A stretch of 64,000 nt of DNA from Actinomycetota bacterium (GTDB lineage: Bacteria > Actinomycetota > Thermoleophilia > Solirubrobacterales > Solirubrobacteraceae): the NCBI GenBank assembly GCA_005883215.1, contig VAYS01000015.1, forward strand, positions 1-64,000, written 5' to 3'. A model generated the notes under the pieces. That model ran no database searches. It was not told where the DNA came from and saw only the letters and a list, made by a program, of their open reading frames with translations. The translations under genes were made by a program, and so were the position numbers. This document shows, one piece after another, positions 57,009 to 64,000 of the stretch; position 1 is the first letter of the stretch, and each line of letters opens with the position of its first letter.

Positions 57009-58469
57009 TCAGCGAACGACCCGGAACGCGCCGCGCATGAACGGATGGATGCGGCAGAAGTACGTGTAGGTGCCGGGCGGCAGGTTCACCGGCGTGGACC
57101 AGCTGACGCGGTTGGATGCCGCGGTCAGGCCGCGCGGGCCGTAGCCGAGCTCGGCCGAGTCGAACTGGCGCTTGCCGTCGGCGATCGGGTAGGCGATCCC
57201 GGTGGTGCGGTTGCACGGCGCGCGGCAGGCGGTGATCGTGTGGTAGATCGTCCGAGGCCAGTCGGCGTTGTTGAAGCGCAGGCTTTGGCCGCGGCGGATC
57301 ACCGGCGGGCGTCCCCGTGCCCCGGACAGGCCCAGATCCCCCATGCCGTAGACGAAGTTCTTGATGTCGATCGAGCGTCGGCTGGCCGCCCGGCCTCGCA
57401 GCACCGGACCGCTGAGGAGCTTCACCGGGTTGGGCAGACCGGCGTTGGCCCCGCCGTGGTTGTTGTTCTCGGGCAGATGGCCGTGGGTGAGCACACCCGG
57501 CCGATCGACCGGCGTGGTGAACGGGTCCACGCCGGGCACGCCCTCGGCTACGGCCACGGGCATGATGCCCATCACCTCATACCACGACGCTCGTTTGGAG
57601 TCGTAGGTCGCGGTTACGCTGAGCACGTCGCCCTTCTTGACCGCCACGCGCCAATCCGGACGGGTGGCGCTCATCGCCACGTCCCAGGACACGGCGCCCG
57701 CCGGCTCGAAGTAATGGGCCGCGGATTGGAAGAGATGGACCTTGCGCCCATCTCGGGTGAGCCACAGGTCGGTACGCAGGCCTCCGGGGTGCAAGTGCCC
57801 GGCGGTGCCGACCAGCACGCCGTCCTTGTCCACCGTCCACTGATTGAGCGGGGGACCGGACCCGTACGGGTTCTTTGCCTGATCGGGGTAGGTGAACTGG
57901 CCGTGGGTGCCCGAGCCGCGGGCGACGTCAAAGACCGGGTAGGCATGGCCGTACTGGACGTCCATCCACTGGGTGCGCACCGGGGTGATGCCGGCCGCGG
58001 CGGGGGAATCGGCCGGGACGAAGTCGATGTCGTAGGTGATCCACACGGTGTCTGACTGCGGCGTGAGGTTGTGGATCATGTAGTTGAGGAGCCATTTGTC
58101 GGTGGGCCGGTAGCGCCAACCGAACCCCGAGGGCAGGTCTGCCGTCGTCTTTTCCTCCCCGGCGGCAAAGGTGGGCTGGAAGTTGATCAGCCAGACGGCG
58201 TGGTGCAGATGGATGACATCGACCGGCGGCACGCTGCCATCGGCGCGCCGGATGTTGGGGGCAAAGCGCGTGATGTATCCGGGGACCGTGGGCCGGTTGT
58301 TGGTGGGCGAGAAATCGATCGTGTTCTGGCCCGGCTGGATGTGCAGCGGCCCGAACTCGTAGTGCAGGTGCTGGGCGCCGGGGGTGGTCGCTTGAGCGCC
58401 GGCCGGGGCCAGCAGGCAAAGACCAGCGGCGGCAAGGAGAAGTAGATAGGCGCGGCGCAACGTCCCCAT
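57009..58469 (-). CDS. Secreted copper protein: PHM-like two-domain core fused to a cupredoxin
   Basis: 486 residues with signal peptide (LLLLAAAGLCLLAPAGAQA). VIHLHHAVW holds a His-His pair (89-90), MIHNL a His (133), GHLHPGG an H-x-H (225/227) and Met300 or 303 follows. The order and spacing HH, H, HxH, M recall the two copper sites of peptidylglycine alpha-hydroxylating/ascorbate-dependent monooxygenases. From about 360 a cupredoxin ends FCRIHPFMRGAF (Cys472, His475, Met478) with His410 as first ligand, as in amicyanin. The fusion and core assignment are inference; no alignment was possible. Single gene facing msrA. Confidence 0.6.
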   Translation of the reverse strand: MGTLRRAYLLLLAAAGLCLLAPAGAQATTPGAQHLHYEFGPLHIQPGQNTIDFSPTNNRPTVPGYITRFAPNIRRADGSVPPVDVIHLHHAVWLINFQPTFAAGEEKTTADLPSGFGWRYRPTDKWLLNYMIHNLTPQSDTVWITYDIDFVPADSPAAAGITPVRTQWMDVQYGHAYPVFDVARGSGTHGQFTYPDQAKNPYGSGPPLNQWTVDKDGVLVGTAGHLHPGGLRTDLWLTRDGRKVHLFQSAAHYFEPAGAVSWDVAMSATRPDWRVAVKKGDVLSVTATYDSKRASWYEVMGIMPVAVAEGVPGVDPFTTPVDRPGVLTHGHLPENNNHGGANAGLPNPVKLLSGPVLRGRAASRRSIDIKNFVYGMGDLGLSGARGRPPVIRRGQSLRFNNADWPRTIYHTITACRAPCNRTTGIAYPIADGKRQFDSAELGYGPRGLTAASNRVSWSTPVNLPPGTYTYFCRIHPFMRGAFRVVR

Positions 58470-58598
58470 GAAGGTCCTTAATCGGCGCCGCCCAACTTCC
58501 ACTATAGGCACACGGCGTCTCGCTCCGGACAAGGAGGGGTGGGGAGAGCAAACGCCCGCGCGCCAGCGGGAACCGAAGCGCGGCGTAATAATGGAGGG

Positions 58599-59258
58599 GT
58601 GAGGCTCTCGGCGCTGTTCGCGGACAAGACGCGCATGATCGACGCCGACCGGGCCCTTCCCGGTCGCGAGCAGGCGATCGAGGTGCCAGCCAGCCACGAG
58701 GTGCTCGGCCATCCGCTGATCCCCCCGTTCCCGGGCGGACTCGAGCGCGCGATCCTCGCGATGGGGTGCTTTTGGGGTGCCGAGCGGCTGTTCTGGCAGG
58801 CGCCGGGAATGTGGACCACCGCCGTGGGCTACGCCGGCGGCCACACGCCCAACCCCACCTATGAGGAGGTGTGCTCGGGCTCTACCGGACACGCCGAGGT
58901 CGTGCTCGCCGTCTTTGACCCCACGCGCACGAGCTACGCCGAGATCCTGCGGGTGTTTTGGGAAGGCCACGACCCGACCCAGGGGATGCGACAGGGAAAC
59001 GATGTGGGGACGCAGTACCGCTCGTTGATCCTCGTCACGAGCGACGCCCAGCTCCAGGCCGCCGAGGCCTCCCGCGCCGCCTACCAGGAGCGCCTGACCG
59101 AGGCGCGACTCGGCCAGATCACGACCGCGATCGAACCGGCCGGCGAGTTCTACTACGCCGAGCCCTACCACCAGCAGTACCTGGCCAAGGTCCCCAATGG
59201 CTATTGCGGCCTGGGCGGAACCGGCGTGGCCTGTCCGGTGGGGCTGACCGCCGCCTGA
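58599..59258 (+). CDS. msrA: Peptide methionine sulfoxide reductase A
   Basis: 219 residues, GTG start. [16 protein letters not shown] holds the catalytic Cys57; the family strand [24 protein letters not shown] and [21 protein letters not shown] are present, given by the key groups [12 protein letters not shown] and GTQYR. The tail [14 protein letters not shown] carries resolving cysteines. It reduces the S-form of methionine sulfoxide in oxidised proteins. The N-terminus is similar to the long MsrA of Proteobacteria. It stands beside the copper-protein gene on the opposite strand. Confidence 0.95.
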   Translation: MRLSALFADKTRMIDADRALPGREQAIEVPASHEVLGHPLIPPFPGGLERAILAMGCFWGAERLFWQAPGMWTTAVGYAGGHTPNPTYEEVCSGSTGHAEVVLAVFDPTRTSYAEILRVFWEGHDPTQGMRQGNDVGTQYRSLILVTSDAQLQAAEASRAAYQERLTEARLGQITTAIEPAGEFYYAEPYHQQYLAKVPNGYCGLGGTGVACPVGLTAA

Positions 59259-59325
59259 GATACCCGGCGGCGGAGCGCCGGCCGAGGGCGACGATCGATA
59301 GCAGGCGGGATCCCGCGCAGCGCGC

Positions 59326-60246
59326 TCAGGCGGCGAGCACGGGGCGCGGGCGGTCCCCGCCGGCCGTGCAGCGCCGGCGGGCCGCGCGCGCGTAGGGACT
59401 GAGGCGCACGGCGGCCGGCATCCGCGGCACCACCCGGCGGGCGAGCTGCTGTTGGGCGCGCAGAGCCAACTGCTCGTGGCCTCGGAGGGACATACCGAGC
59501 AGCTCTCGCAGCTGGCGGGGGGAGTTGCCCACGGTGGCGATGCGCAAGGTCTCGGCCACCGGGAGCAGGGCGAGCTTCCACACCGGAGCCGGCACCAAGC
59601 GGTCGAGCACCTCGGGAAGAGGCGGCGAGAATACGGTACGGGCGACGCCGAGCAAGGTATCCGTTCGTTCGAGCTCCTCGTCGAGGACGCGCTGCATGTA
59701 GGCGTCAAACGCGCGCACGGTGGGCGGGTGCAGCTCGCGCGGAATGCCGAAGGCCTCGCCCAGCACGATGCTCTCCTGGTGAAAGCGGGTGCGCTCGCCC
59801 GGACTCAGAGGCCGGACGTAGCGCTCGTAGGTGACCCGCGAGGTGTCGATCAAAGTCGCGTGGACCCACAGCATCAGCTCGGGGTCCAGCGCCCGATAGG
59901 GGCGACCGCGAGGATCGATCCCGTGGACGGGGTGGTGGCGGCGCTCGAGGCGCTGGGCCGTGGCCCTGGCCGTGGGCAGGTCGCCGAAGACGATCGAGAG
60001 CAGTATGTCCAGGGTCCGCACCAGCCGGCCCCAGGGGTCTTGCCGATAGTTGGAGTGCTGCTCGACCCCGGCGGCCACCAGCGGATGGGCCACCTGCAAG
60101 AGCAGCGCCCGTCCCCCGGCAAACAGGGTGAGGACCTGTTCGCCGAACAGCTGCCACATGAGCGAGTCGGGGGCGAACAGACCGGCGCCCCCGTCGGGCT
60201 CTGCCCGGGAGTCACCCCTAACGTGATCCGCGCTCATCTCGTCCAC
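59326..60246 (-). CDS. DUF2236 (MpaB/latex-clearing-type) protein
   Basis: 306 residues. ALLLQVAHPLVAAGVEQHSNYRQDPWGRL, cited by its groups AHPLVAAGVEQHS, and WVHATLIDTSRVTYERYVRP plus FHQESIVLGEAFGIP are the conserved blocks of DUF2236. Some members of the family (rubber oxygenase Lcp) are b-type heme oxygenases that cut poly-isoprene, while others are of unknown function; heme-ligating residues are partly conserved but not proven. No signal peptide is obvious. Facing the P/H-rich membrane protein; reading frame is typical for the family. Confidence 0.8.
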   Translation of the reverse strand: MDEMSADHVRGDSRAEPDGGAGLFAPDSLMWQLFGEQVLTLFAGGRALLLQVAHPLVAAGVEQHSNYRQDPWGRLVRTLDILLSIVFGDLPTARATAQRLERRHHPVHGIDPRGRPYRALDPELMLWVHATLIDTSRVTYERYVRPLSPGERTRFHQESIVLGEAFGIPRELHPPTVRAFDAYMQRVLDEELERTDTLLGVARTVFSPPLPEVLDRLVPAPVWKLALLPVAETLRIATVGNSPRQLRELLGMSLRGHEQLALRAQQQLARRVVPRMPAAVRLSPYARAARRRCTAGGDRPRPVLAA

Positions 60247-60327
60247 ATCGCCCTGGTTGTTAGCGCCCCGGCCGGCGGCAGCGAGGTGGCACGGGTCGCC
60301 CGCCGGGTCCCGACGGCCCTCCCGGCC

Positions 60328-61083
60328 TTAGGCGCCTCCCCGCCCGGGATGGCGGCCACCCTTTACCTGGCCCACGCGGCGTCGTGCCGGCGCGTGCGAG
60401 GCGGGCGAGTGCCGGTGCGCGGGGGCGGGGCGGGTGGTGCGCCTGGACTTCCGGCCGCCGCGCGGGATGACCGGCGATGGGTGGAGCTTCGCGTGGGTAT
60501 GAGACCGCGGTGCAGCGGGATGATGGCGCTCGGGGGGGGCGGCCCGATGGCGCCCGGGTGAGGCGGCGTCATGGCGTCCACGCCCCGACGCGGGCCCGAC
60601 CGGCTGCGGCAACCCAACTGGGGTGCTCGATGCTCCCGCCGCGGCCAAGCCCCGCAGCGGGCGACGGGTAGGGGCCGATCGGATCGGCCGAGCCGGTACT
60701 GCGTGAGTGTGGCTCTCCAACACCCGCGCTCGCTCGCCGGTATTGCCGCGCCCCGGCCGCGCCGCGGCCGCACCTGCCCCGGCTGTCCGGGCGGGCACCG
60801 GACGAGGATGGTGATGCCTGGCGCCCACCACCCACAGGGCCAGATCGGGCCACGCGCCCAAGCCCAGGCCCACCAGCGCCACGCACGCCAGCGGCACGCC
60901 CAAGGCGACCGCGGCCACCCGTATCGCGGTGCGCCCGCCGCGGCGCGGGCCGCCCGTGCGCGAGGCAAAGATGGGCCGCTCTGAGTTCGGCGCTAACCGA
61001 TCAACCGGAGGAGCCGGCGTCCGGGGTGCGGTTTCCGGGTGGTCCTCTCGTGCCCGAGGTTCGAGCAGTACTGACGGCGCCAT
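60328..61083 (-). CDS. Possible Pro/His/Arg-rich single-pass membrane protein
   Basis: 251 residues if real. A hydrophobic stretch (VAAVALGVPLACVALVGLGL to about residue 85) could be one membrane helix; the N-terminal 50 residues are basic and Pro-rich. After it the chain is low complexity with several His-rich groups (RHHHPRP, SHTHAVP, SHTHAKLH). Other long frames overlap on both strands, and codon bias does not discriminate well at this GC content. No homology recognised. It might bind metals, given the neighbouring CsoR unit, but this is speculation. Confidence 0.3.
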   Translation of the reverse strand: MAPSVLLEPRAREDHPETAPRTPAPPVDRLAPNSERPIFASRTGGPRRGGRTAIRVAAVALGVPLACVALVGLGLGAWPDLALWVVGARHHHPRPVPARTAGAGAAAARPGRGNTGERARVLESHTHAVPARPIRSAPTRRPLRGLAAAGASSTPVGLPQPVGPASGRGRHDAASPGRHRAAPPERHHPAAPRSHTHAKLHPSPVIPRGGRKSRRTTRPAPAHRHSPASHAPARRRVGQVKGGRHPGRGGA

Positions 61084-61223
61084 GCATCCCCCTGTTCGTG
61101 TGGGCTGCCGTCTCGATTATGCCCTAATCGGAGGGCCGAGAAACGCGGGGCAGCCCTACGCCGGCCCGGTCACCGGCCGTACGACCGGGGGACCCCTCGC
61201 TCGAAAGGCGTACCTAGCCCCGA

Positions 61224-61243
61224 ATACTAGGGGGGGGTATAAT
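61224..61243 (+). promoter_or_regulatory. CsoR-type operator overlapping a -10 box of a leaderless promoter
   Basis: ATAC (61224-61227), TAGGGGGGG, GTAT (61237-61240): a 17-bp interrupted dyad with a G-run, as in actinobacterial CsoR operators. It overlaps a consensus TATAAT (61238-61243). The predicted transcript would start at about 61250, the ATG of the CsoR-family gene at 61251, so the mRNA would be leaderless. No clear -35 hexamer is seen. Confidence 0.7.
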
Positions 61244-61250
61244 GGGGCCG

Positions 61251-61556
61251 ATGTCCGCCTCGCCCGACGTCCACCGCAACCTCCGCGGCTATAGCGCTGA
61301 CCGAGACCAGCTGCTCAACCGCCTTCGCCGCATCGAAGGGCAGGTCCGCGGGGTCCAGGGGATGGTCGCCGAGGACCGCTGGTGCCCGGACGTGCTCCAG
61401 CAGATCGCCGCCGTGACCGCCGCTCTGGACAAGGTCGCCCTCGGGCTTGCCGAGGGCCATGTCCAGCACTGCATGGCCGCGGGCACCGACGACCCCGTCC
61501 GGCGCCAGGAAATGACGACCGAGCTGATGAGCGCGCTTGGTCGCCTCGTGCGCTAG
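61251..61556 (+). CDS. CsoR/FrmR-family metal-responsive repressor
   Basis: 101 residues, all helical. LNRLRRIEGQVRGVQGMV is the family DNA-binding helix; the metal-ligand fingerprint is Cys in DRWCPDVLQQ, then His and Cys spaced four residues apart in GHVQHC (x-C-H-C pattern as in Cu(I) sensors). When it binds the metal it releases its operator. It sits directly upstream of the permease with 9 bp between them and is preceded by a matching operator, so it almost certainly controls both. The upstream in-frame ATG at 61242 overlaps the -10 and is not used. Confidence 0.9.
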   Translation: MSASPDVHRNLRGYSADRDQLLNRLRRIEGQVRGVQGMVAEDRWCPDVLQQIAAVTAALDKVALGLAEGHVQHCMAAGTDDPVRRQEMTTELMSALGRLVR

Positions 61557-61565
61557 GCGCCGGTC

Positions 61566-62675
61566 GTGAACGTCGTCAACACGATCTCCGACGGTCTGTA
61601 CAACGCCTTTTTGATGGCCTGGGAGGTCTGGTGGGCACTGGTGCTTGGCTTCTTGATCTCGGCGATCGTGCAAGCCTGGGTCCCGCGCGCGCGCATCGAG
61701 TCTGCCCTGGCGGGCGGCGGCCCGCGGCCGATCGCCTGGTCCACCGCCCTCGGCGCTGCATCCTCCTCCTGCTCATACGCGGCGATCGCGATCGCCAAGT
61801 CGCTCTTTCAGAAGGGCGCCTCGGCCGCCTCGGCGCTGGCTTTCCAGTTCGCCTCGACCAACCTGGTGTGGGAGCTCGGGCTGGTGCTCTGGGTGCTGAT
61901 CGGGTGGCAGTTCACCCTCGCCGAGTACATCGGCGGAGCCTTGATGATCCTCCTCATGTGGGGCCTGCTGCGTCTCTTCGTTTCGCCTCGGCTGGAGGCT
62001 GAGGCTCGCGCGCACGCCCAAGCCGCCGACCCCGGGCATCAGCACCGCGCGGCCGGTGCGCCCCTGTCGTGGCGCCAGCGCCTGACCTCCCCATCGGGGT
62101 GGTCTGATGTCGCCCACAACTTCAGGAGCGACTGGCGGATGCTCTGGAAGGAGATCACGATCGGCTTCCTGCTCGCCGGCTTCATCGGCCTCCTGGGCAA
62201 CGGCTTCTTCAACGGGCTGTTCATCAAGGATGCCGCGGGTCCCCTGAAGACGATCGAGAATGTCGTCCTCGGGCCGGTCGTCGCGGTGCTGAGCTTCGTC
62301 TGCTCGGTGGGCAACGTGCCGCTCGCCGCCGTGCTCTGGTCGGGGGGGATCAGCTTTGCCGGCGTCATGGCCTTCGTCTTCGCCGACCTCATCGTGCTGC
62401 CGATCATCGCCATCTACCGCAAGTACTACGGCTGGAAGTTCGCCCTGCGCATCACCGCGCTGATGTTCGTGACCATGGTGCTCGCCGCGCTGCTCGTGGA
62501 CGCCATCTTCAGCGCCGCGGGTCTGATCCCCCACGCCCGCCCCTCGCGCGCGGACATATTCGGCTCGGTCCAGCCGGACTACAAGCTGGCGCTGAACGTG
62601 GTTGGCGTCCTCGTGTTCGGCTCCCTGTTCGGGCTCACCCTACGGGGCGAAGCCAGCGATCCCCTCGCAGAATGA
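61566..62675 (+). CDS. DUF318 (UPF0718)-type permease, probable metal efflux
   Basis: 369 residues, GTG start, about eight membrane helices in two repeats. The motifs SALAGGGPRPIAWSTALGAASSSCSYAA (key groups GAASSSC) and SFVCSVGNVPLAAVLWSGGISFAG (key groups CSVGNVP) are the repeats of this family, which includes SO_0444-type Cu/Zn exporters and arsenite-related ArsP proteins. Cys residues in the membrane could bind thiophilic metals. A 20-residue His-containing loop (about 143-165) is cytoplasmic. Expressed with the CsoR-family sensor, so its substrate is likely a metal. Confidence 0.82.
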   Translation: MNVVNTISDGLYNAFLMAWEVWWALVLGFLISAIVQAWVPRARIESALAGGGPRPIAWSTALGAASSSCSYAAIAIAKSLFQKGASAASALAFQFASTNLVWELGLVLWVLIGWQFTLAEYIGGALMILLMWGLLRLFVSPRLEAEARAHAQAADPGHQHRAAGAPLSWRQRLTSPSGWSDVAHNFRSDWRMLWKEITIGFLLAGFIGLLGNGFFNGLFIKDAAGPLKTIENVVLGPVVAVLSFVCSVGNVPLAAVLWSGGISFAGVMAFVFADLIVLPIIAIYRKYYGWKFALRITALMFVTMVLAALLVDAIFSAAGLIPHARPSRADIFGSVQPDYKLALNVVGVLVFGSLFGLTLRGEASDPLAE

Positions 62676-62683
62676 AGACCGCG

Positions 62684-62818
62684 TCAAGGCTCGTCCGAGC
62701 CGCGGAAGAAGCGCCACCACAGCCAGAAGACGGCGACGAAACCGGCGATCAGGATCACCAGGCCAAAGATCGAGAGGGCCAGGCTGGCACCGGTCACTAC
62801 GGGTAGCGCGCGGCTCAC
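62684..62818 (-). CDS. 44-residue single-helix membrane peptide coupled to an MFS gene
   Basis: VSRALPVVTGASLALSIFGL then VILIAGFVAVFWLWWRFFRG and SDEP: one 27-residue hydrophobic helix with a Trp/Arg/Phe-rich cytoplasmic end. The GTG start at 62818 overlaps the MFS stop (GTGA), the same coupling used by operon genes here. It may be a small partner of the exporter. Too short for family assignment, and start GTG 62797 would give 37 residues. Confidence 0.5.
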   Translation of the reverse strand: MSRALPVVTGASLALSIFGLVILIAGFVAVFWLWWRFFRGSDEP

Positions 62819-64000
62819 AGGTGCAGGCGTCGGTGGTGCTCGGGCGGGTGGGGCTCGGGCGCTTGGGTGGGCGCCGAGCGCACCATGGCGGCGGTGAAGG
62901 CGGTCGCCACGGCGGCCAGCCCGACCAGCACCCAGGTCGAGTTCGCCAGGGCGTAGGCGAAGGTCTCGCGCACGGCTTGCTCGACGGCGTGGGCGGTGGC
63001 CAACGGCTCGTGGACCAGGGCGCGCCGGGCCTCGTGCGAACCCGCCAACAGGCCGTCGAGCTCGTCGCGATCGCCCCGCCTCAGGCCACCGACGCGCGCG
63101 GCCAGCAGTTCGCTCACGCGATCGCGCTGCAGGTGCTGAAACAGGGCCCCGGTCACCGCCAGGCCGAGCGCCCCGGCAAGCACGCGGTTCATGGCCAACA
63201 CGCCCGAGGCGATGCCTGCCTTCTGCCGAGGCATGGCCGCCATCGCCGCGCTGGACATGGGCGCGTAGACGACGCCGATCGCCACCCCGAACAGGGTGAA
63301 GGAAACCATCAGCGCCAAGTAGTCGGCGCGCGGGCCGAGCTGGGTCTGGATCGCCAGCCCGGCCGTCGCCAGGGCCATGCCGGCGGTCATCAATGGTCGG
63401 GCCCCCACCCGCTGCATAAGCCGTCCGGTCAGCGGCGAGATTACGATCGTGGGCAGCGTGATGGGCAGCACCAGCAGGCCGCTGGCGATCACCGAGTTGC
63501 CGAGGATCTCCTGCAGGTACTGAGGCTGGAAGAAGAGCACGCTCCAGTAGCAACCCACCAGCCCGAAGGCGGCGGCGGTGGCGCCGAAGTAGGGCCCGTT
63601 GCGAAACAGCGGGAAGTCGACGATCGGGTTATCCACGCGGTGCTCGATCGCGACGAACGCGCCGAGGCTGAGGACCGCGACCACGCCTACGGCCAAGGTT
63701 GGGGTGGACGACCAGCCCCAATCCTTGCCCTCGATCAGGGCGAGCATCAGCGCGATCAGACCCGCGCTGAGCGTCAGCAGACCGGGCAAGTCGATGCGGT
63801 GCACCGCCGTCTCGTCGCGCGACTCGGGGGTGGCGATCGCGGTGATGAGAATCCCGGCCACCAGGAATGGCAGCGGCAGCCAGAACACCCAACGCCAACT
63901 CAGGTTGGAGACGATGACCGCACCGGCCAGGGGGCCGAGTCCCAACGCGAGCGCGGAGATGCCGGTCCAGATCCCAATCGCCCGTGCTTGTTCGGCCGGC
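62815..64000 (-). CDS. MFS drug:H+ antiporter, DHA2 family, truncated by the window edge
   Basis: At least 394 residues; the frame continues past the right end of the window without an in-frame start there. Visible helices carry GLGPLAGAVIVSNLSWRWVFWLPLPFLVAG (key groups GPLAG, WRWVFW), the DHA2 motif C region, and the later loops ITAIATPE, GNSVIASGLLVLP and IVISPLTGRLM. DHA2 exporters expel hydrophobic drugs or dyes using the proton gradient and have 14 helices. The C-terminus is Pro/His-rich. Followed by the 44-residue peptide in an overlapping start. Confidence 0.9.
   Translation of the reverse strand, partial: PAEQARAIGIWTGISALALGLGPLAGAVIVSNLSWRWVFWLPLPFLVAGILITAIATPESRDETAVHRIDLPGLLTLSAGLIALMLALIEGKDWGWSSTPTLAVGVVAVLSLGAFVAIEHRVDNPIVDFPLFRNGPYFGATAAAFGLVGCYWSVLFFQPQYLQEILGNSVIASGLLVLPITLPTIVISPLTGRLMQRVGARPLMTAGMALATAGLAIQTQLGPRADYLALMVSFTLFGVAIGVVYAPMSSAAMAAMPRQKAGIASGVLAMNRVLAGALGLAVTGALFQHLQRDRVSELLAARVGGLRRGDRDELDGLLAGSHEARRALVHEPLATAHAVEQAVRETFAYALANSTWVLVGLAAVATAFTAAMVRSAPTQAPEPHPPEHHRRLHL

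Noticed and set aside
58470..59708. N-terminal extension of the copper protein
   Set aside because: The continuous frame upstream of 58469 is antisense to msrA and the DUF2236 gene; the signal peptide at 58469 is the natural start.

Overview
The window comes from a very GC-rich actinobacterium (roughly 70% G+C by eye). A mismatch endonuclease NucS, an F420/FMN split-barrel protein, a CsoR-family metal sensor, AcnA, many GTG starts and apparently leaderless genes all fit Actinomycetota. The Cys-rich pilin-like lipoprotein tail and the basic C-terminal tails on secreted proteins suggest class Thermoleophilia (Solirubrobacterales); this is inference, because no rRNA or marker-protein comparison was possible.

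Layout. 1-21.2 kb is mostly housekeeping on both strands: GST fragment, multicopper oxidase, split-barrel oxidoreductase, YjbQ, enoyl-CoA hydratase, NucS, TatA, J-domain/TPR protein, NlpC/P60 hydrolase, cation antiporter, EttA, sugar epimerase, HAD phosphatase, pilin-like lipoprotein, M42 peptidase, CDF metal exporter, aconitase, anti-sigma-type kinase and a methyltransferase. 21.3-39.2 kb is a complete Wzx/Wzy-type exopolysaccharide locus: initiating polyprenyl-phosphate sugar transferase, three GT4 enzymes, a sugar nucleotidyltransferase, a methyltransferase, flippase, GT39-like enzyme, tyrosine autokinase/chain-length regulator, O-antigen-ligase-like polymerase, glutamine amidotransferase, a polytopic membrane protein and a GT2. 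Right after it, 39.5-43.6 kb holds three paralogous secreted glycosidases.

43.6-47.3 kb looks like a decayed integrative element. A 47-bp imperfect direct repeat (39/47 matches) brackets about 3.6 kb. One copy covers the 3' end of an intact tRNA-Asp(GUC); the other lies beside the third glycosidase. Inside are two VOC proteins, a YtcJ-like amidohydrolase and a frameshifted C-terminal remnant that resembles a serine recombinase.

47.5-64 kb carries a TetR regulator with an obvious stacked palindromic operator, a cytochrome P450, and a possible glycolipid/glycan locus (GT2 fused to a START-like domain, GH79-like lipoprotein, secreted Arg-rich protein, endoglycoceramidase-like GH5). FdhD, a PHM-like protein fused to a cupredoxin, MsrA and a DUF2236 protein follow. 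Last comes a metal-efflux unit: a CsoR-family repressor with a well-formed operator/-10 and a DUF318 permease, next to a truncated DHA2 drug exporter that overlaps a 44-residue membrane peptide.
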